33,722 bases of DNA, from assembly GCA_052387695.1 (NCBI GenBank), contig JBQTIX010000175.1, positions 1-33,722 of the forward strand, read 5' to 3'. The first letter of the stretch is position 1. Every line of letters begins with the position of its first letter. This DNA comes from Panacagrimonas sp052387695. GTDB taxonomy: Bacteria > Pseudomonadota > Gammaproteobacteria > Nevskiales > Nevskiaceae. The notes beneath the pieces are model-generated. The model did no database searches and had not been told where the DNA came from. It saw only the letters and a list, made by a program, of their open reading frames with translations. This document shows, piece by piece, positions 25,401 to 31,758 of this stretch. The position numbers and the translations under genes were made by a program.

Positions 25401-25716
25401 GCTGCTGTCGGCGTGCAATACGGCGGCGGCGGACGGCACGCCAGGGGCGGAAGGTTTCTCGGGATTGGCGAAAGCCTTTTTCTACGCTGGCAGCCGCTCG
25501 CTGCTGGTCTCCAACTGGTACGTGGCGTCCGAGGCCACGGTGCCGCTGACGACGGCCCTGCTCAAGAACTACGAGGCCAATCCCGCGGGGGGGAAGGCAG
25601 AGGTGCACCGGCGAGCCATGCTCGCGCTGATGAACACGCCGGACCACCCCGAGTATGCGCATCCGCTGTTCTGGGCGCCGTTCGTGGTGGTGGGGGAAGG
25701 AGGGGCGGCTAGGTAA
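22450..25716 (+). CDS. TPR-CHAT lipoprotein (caspase-like protease fold)
   Basis: About 1088 aa. The start is taken as TTG 22450, seven bases after GGAAGG; TTG 22435 is an alternative. The N-terminus is a lipoprotein signal ending in LSAC (Cys 21), followed by Thr, which favours the outer membrane. Residues about 40-520 hold twelve TPRs of the 42-residue kinesin-light-chain type, core AEPLYRRSLSIREKALGPDH. A helical linker follows, then a CHAT domain from about 680 to the end with the caspase-like dyad H938 (FATHGV) and C989 (LLSACNTA). CHAT domains are peptidase C14 relatives. Pairing with a FecR-type exported protein suggests a periplasmic sensing or proteolysis role; substrate unknown. Confidence 0.9.
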   Translation: MCGYSTLLLILLAFGFCLSACTQRTEWDKLNDEVKALYQQGRYDDGVVVAKKLIEIAEKERGPDHPNVATSLNNLGLLYDAQGQYALAEPLSRRSLSILEKALGPDHPDVAQSLNTLAGLYHAQGQYMQAEPLYRRSLSIREKALGPDHPDVAQSLNNLAELYRAQSQYAQAEPLYRRSLSILEKALGPDHLEVAQSLNSLAELYRAQGQYAQAEPLNRRALSIREKALGPDHPDVATSLNTLAELYRDQGQYAQAQPLYRHALLIREKAFGPDHPDVATSLNNLASLYQAQGQYAQAEPLYRRSLSIWEKALGLDHPDVATSLNNLALLHHDQGEYMLAEPLYRRSLSIREKALGPDHPDVAVSLNSLAELYRAQGQYAQAEPLNRRALSIREKVLGPDHPDVAQSLNNLAGLYDSQGQYVQAEPLYRRSLSIREKGLGPDHPDVATSLNNLAALHYAQGQRAQAEPLFRRSLSIFEKVLGPDHPDVATSLNNLAAHYWGSGRLSEALSVTRRATSIYRQRIIAGGVDEAAAREASLNRGGFFQHLSLLVSNPDKEPHDAVLSESLQVVQLEQATSTGSAIAKMAVRFAGNNDALAKLARSKQDAVSGRAKAEAQLLKAASEPPERREAKAEQALRDSIVNLAKAIDDIDAKLNAGFPEYQELTRPEPLDVKQVQTLLRPAEAMLVYAFGGELGGFVWVVRRESASFLPLTVEEKALALSVAKLRGQMDFDGANHPLPVSVEVLHDLYKTLVVPVLPALDGVQHLMVVPEGPLLSLPLGMLVASPPPKIQSAADYRNVDWLIRHYAISVLPSVSSIRAFRQYAKQAPKQEPFAGFGDPLLGNDDGATRGKRKRQVDAATLFRGWGRIAAPNAAPVEIADVEAIRKQSRLPETAQEIEAMAQSLKSGPDSIWLRGDATETRVKHLDLTQYRTIAFATHGVMAGEFQGFGEPGLILTPPAQGTPEDDGYLAAGEVAQLKLNADWVLLSACNTAAADGTPGAEGFSGLAKAFFYAGSRSLLVSNWYVASEATVPLTTALLKNYEANPAGGKAEVHRRAMLALMNTPDHPEYAHPLFWAPFVVVGEGGAAR
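22633..23892 (+). repeat. Ten tandem 126-bp repeats encoding 42-aa TPRs
   Basis: The codon pair for Gly-Pro that begins each TPR recurs every 126 bp from 22633 to 23893 without any length change. This gives exactly ten units plus a diverged eleventh (23893 on). Units are highly similar at the DNA level, with many shared runs such as GGTCCGGACCATCCGGATGT. This implies recent amplification or gene conversion and a risk of copy-number change. Confidence 0.92.
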
Positions 25717-25776
25717 GCAGATGCGACGGCACGGCAATGGTCGATGACGGCTGGCTCTGTCCGCTTGGCAGTTGGT

Positions 25777-25900
25777 GTAGGTCGGCTCAAGCCCGCATGC
25801 TTTTCGCGGGCGGAGCCGACGGGTAAGGGTGGGAGATCATAGCGGGCACTCTTTTACCGAGTGCGCGTGTCGGTTCCGCCTTCGGCTTGAACCGACCTAC
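25777..25900. repeat. REP pair C
   Basis: GTAG, then GTCGGCTC ... GAGCCGAC with inner GCCCGC/GCGGGC stem, a spacer of about 50 bp, then GTCGGTTC ... GAACCGAC ending in CTAC. The first unit closely matches REP unit E at 26340. It lies 60 bp after the TPR-CHAT stop and may serve as that transcript's 3' end. Confidence 0.85.
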
Positions 25901-25962
25901 GACTCCCACGGCAACCAAATTTCCCCACGCGCCGCATGCTTCGTCCAAAGAAGAGCGGGGGA

Positions 25963-26109
25963 GCGGCACCACGGTGCTGAAGACCGAGGTTGGTGAGCTC
26001 CAAGTGGAAAGCGGAAAAGGTGGGCTTCGCCGGCACCAAGGTTCGCAAGCGCGGCCTGATGACCCTTCTGCTTCCGGTGTTGCTCGAACGTTCTATCTGA
26101 GCGGACAGT
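25963..26109 (+). pseudogene. Degraded second copy of the FecR-domain gene
   Basis: This stretch matches 21709 to about 21865 of the upstream fecR-like gene base for base over most of its length (GGCACCAC, GAGGT, TGGGCTTCGCCGGC, GCGCGGCCTGATGAC, TTCTATCTG). It carries a 1-nt insertion that shifts the frame and an internal deletion of about 8-9 bases. The preceding 25901-25961 matches the leader of the first copy (21052-21112). About 600 bp between leader and fragment are missing. It is not expected to make protein. Confidence 0.85.
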
Positions 26110-26113
26110 GGGC

Positions 26114-26211
26114 GTAGGTCGGCTCAAGCGGAGCGGCGCCGACGCTGCCGCCCATCCACCCGCGCATGTCGGCTCCGGCCACGAAAAGCACGTGGTCTTG
26201 AGCCGACCTAC
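26114..26211. repeat. REP pair D
   Basis: GTAG, then GTCGGCTC with a partner GCCGAC, a spacer, then GTCGGCTC ... GAGCCGAC (inner GGCCACG/CGTGG) ending in CTAC. It abuts the end of the fecR fragment. Confidence 0.8.
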
Positions 26212-26339
26212 GAGATGCTGCGTATACCCAATCCCCGGCATGCGCCGCTTTTACATACGCAGCCTGTGTCTCGCGCTCCACGTTCGACTTCTCGCCCAAG
26301 CGTCCAGGCGAGCGACGCCTGCAAAGCTCGAAAGTGGGC

Positions 26340-26383
26340 GTAGGTCAACTCAAGCCCGCGTGCTTTTCGCGGGCGGAGCCGAC
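26340..26383 (+). repeat. Single REP unit E
   Basis: GTAG followed by GTCAACTC ... GAGCCGAC with the inner GCCCGC/GCGGGC stem, nearly identical to the first unit of pair C. Two substitutions in the outer left arm weaken pairing. No inverted partner unit was found downstream. Confidence 0.75.
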
Positions 26384-26391
26384 GGGCGAGG

Positions 26392-26538
26392 GAGGGAGAT
26401 GCGCGACGGGCCTTGCTTAACGAAGGCCTGCACCGCATCAGCGCTTGCACCTTCGGAGGCGTCCATAGACGACCTTCGAACCGAACTGAACCGGTGGTGC
26501 AGGTCCTCGTTAAGCGAGGCCCATTGCGCATCTCCCTC
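26392..26538. repeat. 147-bp element with 43-bp imperfect terminal inverted repeats
   Basis: Arm 26392-26434 begins GAGGGAGATGCGC and ends GGCCTGCACC. Arm 26496-26538 is its inverted copy (GGTGCAGG ... GCGCATCTCCCTC) with only a few mismatches and no net length change. The 61-bp centre shows no reading frame. It could fold into a very long hairpin and resembles a MITE. Lying 43 bp beyond the TetR stop, it could also act as that gene's terminator. Confidence 0.75.
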
Positions 26539-26581
26539 GCACCGGTCGCGCAGACGCTGCGAGCCGGCGCGAGGGAAAGTG

Positions 26582-27226
26582 CTAGCTCCTGGGAGCCAGT
26601 CCGTTGGCAACCAGATCCATCAGGCAGTTGATCTTGTCCGGCCCCGGCACCTTGCCGCCCCACAGGCTGTGCTTCATGCCCAGGAAGTGGGCGATGCCCA
26701 TCAGCGCCCAGGCGCGGGTTTCCGCACAGCCCGGAGTAATCTCCCCGCGTTGCGAGGCGCCGTCCAGATCGGCGGTGTAACTCGCCGCGATACGTTCGTA
26801 GTATTCACGGAACACGCCGTCGTCAACGAACTGCGCTTCCTGCACGATCCGATACAGGCCCGGGTGCAGACTGGCGAATTCGAAGAAGGCTTCGAACGCC
26901 AGCCGCTCGGAGTCGATGCGGTCGACGGCATCGGTGACTGCGTCACGCATATGGCGGCGCAGTGCGCGGCCAATCTCGCGGACCAGGGTGACGAAAATTT
27001 CGTCCTTGGTGCGAAAGTAGAGGTAGAACGTACCCTGGCCGACACCCGCGCGCGTGGTGATCGAACTCACCGACGCGATGTGAAAACCTTTGGCGCCAAA
27101 TTCCGCCTCCGCCGCTGCCATGAGCTTGCGCCGTGTGGCTTCGCCACGGGGTGTTGCGGGCACCAGGGGCTGCATTTGGGGGGCCGTGACCGGGTCGTGT
27201 GAAGCGTAGGAAAGATCGAGAGTCAT
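26582..27226 (-). CDS. TetR/AcrR-family transcriptional repressor
   Basis: A 214-aa regulator. The N-terminal helix-turn-helix (about residues 30-78) includes AAAEAEFGAKGFHIASVSSI, TTRAGVGQGTFYLYFRTKDEI, the TetR hallmark. The C-terminal ligand-binding domain is helical. The N-terminal 20 residues are a loose extension; ATG 27226 has only a weak ribosome site, and M18 (27175) is an alternative. It is downstream of the DUF3336-patatin on the same strand, with a terminator between them, so it is probably separately transcribed. It may control nearby lipid genes; the ligand, perhaps an acyl-CoA, is unknown. Confidence 0.9.
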   Translation of the reverse strand: MTLDLSYASHDPVTAPQMQPLVPATPRGEATRRKLMAAAEAEFGAKGFHIASVSSITTRAGVGQGTFYLYFRTKDEIFVTLVREIGRALRRHMRDAVTDAVDRIDSERLAFEAFFEFASLHPGLYRIVQEAQFVDDGVFREYYERIAASYTADLDGASQRGEITPGCAETRAWALMGIAHFLGMKHSLWGGKVPGPDKINCLMDLVANGLAPRS

Positions 27227-27402
27227 ATGTACCTGATTCCGGTGTCAAGGAGTGGCATCCGTCACCAGAAGAAAGGCGCCCGGTGGCGGGTCGAATGCCG
27301 GATGGCCGTGTAGCCCGTGGAATCACTCTCGGGGTCGTACACGGCGATTCAGCCGTCACACAAAAACACGGAGCAAAACGCCGCAGGGTTCCATCGGATT
27401 GC

Positions 27403-27429
27403 AAAAGGGCCTCGATGGGGGGCCCTTTT
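27403..27429 (-). terminator. Rho-independent terminator after the DUF3336-patatin gene
   Basis: AAAAGGGC (27403-27410) pairs with GCCCTTTT (27422-27429) across an 11-base loop. Read on the minus strand the stem ends in a TTTT run, 17 bp after the patatin stop. The symmetry allows it to work in both directions. Confidence 0.75.
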
Positions 27430-27445
27430 CGGACAAAAGCCTGCC

Positions 27446-28933
27446 TTACGTCACCGGCTGAACGCGAGATCCCGGCTTGGCTCGGCGGGGATGCTTGACG
27501 AGGGCGCGTTCCTTGAGCAGCAGCAGGCAGTCTTCGAATGCACGCGATATCGCCGACTGGTTGCGGATGCGGTCGATCTTGGGCCAGGTGGCGCGCTCGC
27601 CGTCGCGGATGAACTGCGCCAGTTCGCGCGTCGAGAGATTGCTGAACATACGCACCAGTTGCCCGGGCGTGTGACGCGGGAGAATGGTGATGTCACCGGA
27701 GTAGCGCTGCGCGATCACGGCGTTGAGTTGGTCGGCGACCCGTCGCACCGGCGATCCCTGTAAATGCTCTCGCGCCAGCCTGATGGTGCCGCGCCCGGCG
27801 TTGAGCGCCAGTTCACGCGCCAGCGGAAACAGCCCCTGGCGACGCGCGTGATCGTTGAGCATGAAGGGTACGACGTGGGGGTTGGTCTGGCTGACGATGT
27901 AGTGATTCACGTTGTGCAGCCGCGCCAGTCGCAGCATCGGCAGATCGCTGTAGACGGTGCCATCGATCCAGCGCTTCGAGGGCATATAGGGCACGACATT
28001 GCCCTCGAAGTCGCGCGCCGCAAGCTGCACCGCCGGGAATACCCCAGGTACCGCGCAGGACGCCTGGATCGCCCGCGACATGAGCGCGTTGGGCGCGGTC
28101 AGATAATTCAGCAGGCGATCCTGCTGATTGGAGTCCGCGCCGGACACGGTGACTCCGACGATGCGGCGCGTGCGCTGGAACGCCTCGGTGAAAGTCTCGG
28201 AACCGACGTTCTGGTCCAGGCATTGGACGAGTTGGGCCGGATTCATCAGACCGCTGTTGCTCAGTACCTTGCGCAGATTGACTCGCTGGAACGCCGCGAG
28301 ACTGAGCGACTCGGGGTCGAACATGCCCGGCATCTGGACATCGGTACGCGTGCCGGCCATGCCGGCGATGATGGAACCTGCGCTCGACCCCGAGATCACC
28401 CGCGGCAGCAGGCCCTGCTGGAACAGCGCCTTGATCACGCCGAGGTGGAACATGCCCAGGGTCGCGCCGCCCGACAGCAGCAGCGCGCTGCGGCCGAAGC
28501 TGGTGCCGGTGCGCTTGAAGAAGACGATCTTGTCGTCCTCGCTGAACTCGCGGAAGTCGCCGGCGCAGACGTAGTCCAGACAGCGCACGACCTCGGCCAC
28601 GTATTCTTCGATCAGCCGCTTGGTACCCACCCGTGCAAACGCGTACAGGCCGGGCCCGGTGATGTTGCCGAGATTGCCGTGCAGGCCCTCGTGCAGCGAG
28701 TAGACCAGCCGGCGGATGTCGCCCGCCCCGCGCAGGCGACGCATCTCGACCAGGCGCTCGCGGATCAGGAAGTGATCGTAGTCCTCGCTGGCTTCGTCCT
28801 GCTTCCAGGTTTCCGCGCCTTCCAGTCGGTCGAGATCGAGCGAAATCTCGCGCCAATCGGCGTAAGTCTGCGCCTGCTCCAGATCGCGCAGACGGGCTGG
28901 AAGAGGATTGCGAGGCTGGCGAATGGCGAGCAT
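27446..28933 (-). CDS. DUF3336-patatin triacylglycerol lipase-like protein
   Basis: A 495-aa serine lipase of the group that includes yeast Tgl3/4/5 and plant SDP1. The N-terminal DUF3336 region (about 10-135) contains LRDLEQAQTYADWREISLDLD. The patatin domain follows with oxyanion segment SGGATLGMFHLGV (154-166), nucleophile S184 in GSSAG, and D324 in WIDGTVYSDLP, completing the Ser-Asp dyad. Family members release fatty acids from stored triacylglycerol or steryl/wax esters. With a WS/DGAT elsewhere in the window, this enzyme likely mobilises the reserve. ATG 28933 has no strong ribosome site. It is not similar in architecture to the cNMP-patatin at 13752. Confidence 0.9.
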   Translation of the reverse strand: MLAIRQPRNPLPARLRDLEQAQTYADWREISLDLDRLEGAETWKQDEASEDYDHFLIRERLVEMRRLRGAGDIRRLVYSLHEGLHGNLGNITGPGLYAFARVGTKRLIEEYVAEVVRCLDYVCAGDFREFSEDDKIVFFKRTGTSFGRSALLLSGGATLGMFHLGVIKALFQQGLLPRVISGSSAGSIIAGMAGTRTDVQMPGMFDPESLSLAAFQRVNLRKVLSNSGLMNPAQLVQCLDQNVGSETFTEAFQRTRRIVGVTVSGADSNQQDRLLNYLTAPNALMSRAIQASCAVPGVFPAVQLAARDFEGNVVPYMPSKRWIDGTVYSDLPMLRLARLHNVNHYIVSQTNPHVVPFMLNDHARRQGLFPLARELALNAGRGTIRLAREHLQGSPVRRVADQLNAVIAQRYSGDITILPRHTPGQLVRMFSNLSTRELAQFIRDGERATWPKIDRIRNQSAISRAFEDCLLLLKERALVKHPRRAKPGSRVQPVT

Positions 28934-29013
28934 CCGGCAAGTCTATTCGATCCCCCCGGTGCCGCCTCATTGGCCGGATCGCCCGGTAGTGCATCAGTTT
29001 GAATTCCGGAACC

Positions 29014-29154
29014 CCGTTCGGCCCGAGTAGCGCCGGCCCGTTCGTCCCGAGTAGCCGCGCGGCGGGCGTACCGAGGGCACGCCCGGCACCTCGATACGCG
29101 GCATTGCTGCGCAATCAGCGCCGCTGTCGCGGCGCTACCACTCGGTGCGAACGG
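29014..29154. repeat. Degenerate intergenic repeat block (CCGTTCG...CCGAGT units)
   Basis: CCGTTCGGCCCGAGTAGC (29014-29031) and CCGTTCGTCCCGAGTAGC (29038-29055) are direct copies. An inverted relative, GCTACCACTCGGTGCGAACGG minus its last base in the shared core, closes the block at 29134-29154. Inside, GGCGTACCGAGG is answered by CCTCGATACGC. The block therefore looks like a head-to-head pair of a second palindromic repeat family, distinct from the GTAG REPs. Confidence 0.55.
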
Positions 29155-29194
29155 ATTTCAAACTGACGCACGACCGATCGCCGACAATGCCGGC

Positions 29195-29683
29195 ATGGAA
29201 GCGATCGACCTGCTGTGGTGGCTGCTGGCGCTGGCTCTGGTTGGGATCGGGCTGGCCGGTGCGATCCTGCCCGCCCTGCCGGGTCTGCCCTGTGTGTTCG
29301 GCGGGTTGTGGCTGGCGGCGTGGATCGATGGTTATACGCGCGTCGGCGGGTGGACGCTGGGGGTGCTTGCGGTGCTGCTGGCGGTGGGGCTGGCGCTGGA
29401 ATTCATCGCCAGCAGCCTCGGCGCAAAGAGGGTTGGCGCCAGTCCCCAGGCCGTCGCGGGGGCGACGCTCGGCACCCTCGTCGGTATGTTTTTCGGGTTG
29501 CCGGGCCTGATCATCGGTCCGTTCGCAGGCGCGGTGCTGGGGGAAATCAAGGCGCAGCGCTCGATGGGCCAGGCGGCGGCTTCGGGCATCGGCGCCTGGA
29601 TCGGGCTGCTGCTCGGCATCGTGGCCAAGCTCGTCATCGCAGTGGTGATGATGGTGTTGTTCGCGTTCACATACTTCATCTGA
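29195..29683 (+). CDS. DUF456 family membrane protein
   Basis: A 162-aa inner-membrane protein matching DUF456: four or so hydrophobic segments with glycine zippers (LVGIGLAGAILPALPGLP, GLALEFIASSLGAKRVGAS, GMFFGLPGLIIGPFAGAVLGE, GIGAWIGLLLGIVAKL). The PALPGLP and KRxGAS motifs are typical of the family. Its function is not established. ATG 29195 lacks a clear Shine-Dalgarno. It is followed 14 bp later by the DUF3096 gene, so these two are probably co-transcribed. Confidence 0.9.
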   Translation: MEAIDLLWWLLALALVGIGLAGAILPALPGLPCVFGGLWLAAWIDGYTRVGGWTLGVLAVLLAVGLALEFIASSLGAKRVGASPQAVAGATLGTLVGMFFGLPGLIIGPFAGAVLGEIKAQRSMGQAAASGIGAWIGLLLGIVAKLVIAVVMMVLFAFTYFI

Positions 29684-29697
29684 GTGATCTGAGTGCC

Positions 29698-29838
29698 ATG
29701 TCCCTCCATATCAATTTTGAGCTGGTCCCCGTCATCTCCCTGTTCGCGGGGGTGCTGATCCTGATCCGGCCGAGCCTGCTCAACTACATCGTCGCGTTCT
29801 ACCTGATCGCGGTCGGCGTGGTCGGGTTGCTGCGTTGA
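29698..29838 (+). CDS. DUF3096 small membrane protein
   Basis: A 46-aa protein with two hydrophobic stretches. VISLFAGVLILIRPSLLNYI, then VAFYLIAVGVVGLL, is the DUF3096 pattern found in many proteobacteria. The function is unknown. It is a genuine small gene: start ATG 29698 lies 14 bp after the DUF456 stop and the whole product fits the family. Confidence 0.85.
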   Translation: MSLHINFELVPVISLFAGVLILIRPSLLNYIVAFYLIAVGVVGLLR

Positions 29839-29918
29839 TCGGCGACCCGTCGCCTGGCGCCACGGCATCCGTACGCGGCGCTCGGCCGTAGACCCGGGCC
29901 GGTGTAGGCTTTGCCCTC

Positions 29919-30698
29919 ATGAACGCCCTCCACGCTTTTCTCCTCACGGTCGCGATCGTCATTGCGGCAAAAACCTTCGCCTGGTGGCTGCAACTGCGCA
30001 CGCGCAACGCGGGCCTGGTCGATGCCATCTGGGCGCTCACGCTCGGCGGGCTGGCGCTGGTGTACGTCGCGCTCGGCGATGCACCGCCGGTGCTGCGTGT
30101 CGCGCTGGCCTTGATGGGCGGCGTGTGGGGCATCCGCCTGGGCGTGCACCTGTTCATCCGCAACTGGGGCAAGCCGGAGGACTGGCGCTACGCCCGGTTC
30201 CGCCAGCAGTGGGGTGCAAAGGCGGACTTCAACATGTTCTGGTTCTTCCAGTTTCAGAACATCTTCACCCTGCTGCTGTCGGCATCGGCCTTCCTGCCGA
30301 TCGCCTATCGCGAGGGCGTTCCGCCCTTTGCCTGCCTGATCCTGGCGATCGTGATCTGGATCGCCTCGGTGGCCGGCGAGGGCATTGCCGATCGCCAGAT
30401 GGAGCGCTTCCGCAGCCATCCCGCCAACAAGGGGCAGGTCTGTCGCGATGGCCTGTGGCGCTGGTCGCGGCACCCCAATTATTTCTTCGAGTCGCTGCAC
30501 TGGGTCGCGTATGTGCCGCTAGCCTGGGGCATGGACCTCTGGTGGGTCACGCTCGGCGCGCCGCTGGTGATGGCCTTCCTGCTGATGAAGATGTCCGGCG
30601 TGCCGCTGCTGGAAGCCGAGATGATGCAGCGCAAGCCCGGTTACGCCGAGTACGCGCGCAAGACCAGTGCCCTGATTCCCTGGCCGCCCAGATCCTGA
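29919..30698 (+). CDS. DUF1295 (steroid 5-alpha-reductase-like) membrane protein
   Basis: A 259-aa protein with about six to seven membrane segments. The C-terminal signature GLWRWSRHPNYFFESLHW (about 173-190) and EAEMMQRKPGYAEYARKTSALIPW are those of DUF1295, related to steroid 5-alpha-reductase and ICMT folds that bind NADPH or SAM near the membrane. The biochemical function of bacterial members is not firmly known. It lies 16 bp before a cyclopropane fatty acid synthase, a common pairing, so a role in modifying membrane fatty acids is plausible. Start ATG 29919. Confidence 0.9.
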   Translation: MNALHAFLLTVAIVIAAKTFAWWLQLRTRNAGLVDAIWALTLGGLALVYVALGDAPPVLRVALALMGGVWGIRLGVHLFIRNWGKPEDWRYARFRQQWGAKADFNMFWFFQFQNIFTLLLSASAFLPIAYREGVPPFACLILAIVIWIASVAGEGIADRQMERFRSHPANKGQVCRDGLWRWSRHPNYFFESLHWVAYVPLAWGMDLWWVTLGAPLVMAFLLMKMSGVPLLEAEMMQRKPGYAEYARKTSALIPWPPRS

Positions 30699-30714
30699 GT
30701 TCCTCAAGCCCCCC

Positions 30715-31758
30715 ATGAACGTCATCGACCTCTGCGAACGCGGCCTGATTCCCGACCGCCTGACCCGCATGGGCATGCGCGCCCTGATGGCCAAGCGCCT
30801 CAACGACGAGGCCAGCGACGACGGCGAAACCCGCTCGCGCAACTTCAACCGTTTTCTTGCCGAACTGCGCGAAAGCCCGATCGCCATCGAGGCCAAGGCC
30901 GCCAACGAGCAGCACTACGAGGTGCCGGCCGAATTCTTCCATCTGCATCTCGGCCCGCGGCTCAAGTATTCCTGCTGTTTGTACCCGGCCGGCAACGAGA
31001 CGCTGGAAGAAGCCGAGGAGCTGATGCTCACGCACTACGTCGAGCGCGCCGGCATCGGCGAAGGCATGCGCGTACTGGACCTGGGCTGTGGCTGGGGCTC
31101 GCTCTCGCTGTACCTGGCCGAGCGCTTCCGCCGCACCCAGGTCGTCGGTTTGTCCAACAGCCACGGCCAGCGCGAATTCATCATGAAGCGCGCGGGCGAG
31201 CGCGGGCTCGACAACCTCAGCATCCTCACCGGCAACGTCGCTGAATTCGAAATACCGGAAGAGATTCTCGGCGAAGGTTTCGACCGCGTGATCTCGATCG
31301 AGATGTTCGAGCACATGAAGAACTACGGCCTGTTGCTGGCCAAGATCGCGCGCTGGATGAAGGCCGACGCGAGGCTCTTCGTGCACATCTTCATTCACAA
31401 GCTCCTGGCCTATCATTTCGAGGACAAGAAGAACGACGACTGGATGACGCGCTATTTCTTCTCCGGTGGAACGATGCCGTCCGAGAACCTGCTGCTGCAT
31501 TTCCAGGACGACCTGCGCCTGGTGCAGAACTGGTGGATCGGCGGCCAGCACTACGAGAAGACCGCCAACCATTGGCTCGCCGGCATGGACTCGGCCAAAC
31601 GCGAAATCATGGACGTCTTCTGCAAGGGCTACGGCGACGCCCACGCGGCCACCTGGTTCCAGCGCTGGCGCATGTTCTACATGGCGGTGGCCGAACTGTT
31701 CGGTTACGACGGGGGCAATCAGTGGGGCGTGGGGCACTACCTGTTCGAAAAACGCTGA
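30715..31758 (+). CDS. Cyclopropane-fatty-acyl-phospholipid synthase family methyltransferase
   Basis: A 347-aa SAM-dependent enzyme that adds a methylene or methyl group to unsaturated acyl chains of phospholipids. SAM motif I VLDLGCGWGS is at 120-129. Further family features are HYEVPAEFFHLHLGPRLKYSCC (first part 67-82), VVGLSNSHGQREFI, IEMFEHMKNYG and the C-terminal WRMFYMAVAELFGY. It is a little shorter than E. coli Cfa (382 aa) because the N-terminal domain is reduced; this branch includes variants that may do other methylations. Start ATG 30715, in operon with DUF1295 upstream and the metallo-beta-lactamase gene overlapping its end. Confidence 0.93.
   Translation: MNVIDLCERGLIPDRLTRMGMRALMAKRLNDEASDDGETRSRNFNRFLAELRESPIAIEAKAANEQHYEVPAEFFHLHLGPRLKYSCCLYPAGNETLEEAEELMLTHYVERAGIGEGMRVLDLGCGWGSLSLYLAERFRRTQVVGLSNSHGQREFIMKRAGERGLDNLSILTGNVAEFEIPEEILGEGFDRVISIEMFEHMKNYGLLLAKIARWMKADARLFVHIFIHKLLAYHFEDKKNDDWMTRYFFSGGTMPSENLLLHFQDDLRLVQNWWIGGQHYEKTANHWLAGMDSAKREIMDVFCKGYGDAHAATWFQRWRMFYMAVAELFGYDGGNQWGVGHYLFEKR

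Noticed and set aside
20982..26581. A gasdermin-like pore protein or other effector partner for the CHAT protease
   Set aside because: No further coding sequence is present between the REP elements; the gaps hold only repeats and the fecR remnant.
25717..26581. Short ORFs on both strands in the CHAT-tetR gap
   Set aside because: They are translations of REP palindromes and the inverted-repeat element, with no ribosome sites or family resemblance except the fecR fragment.
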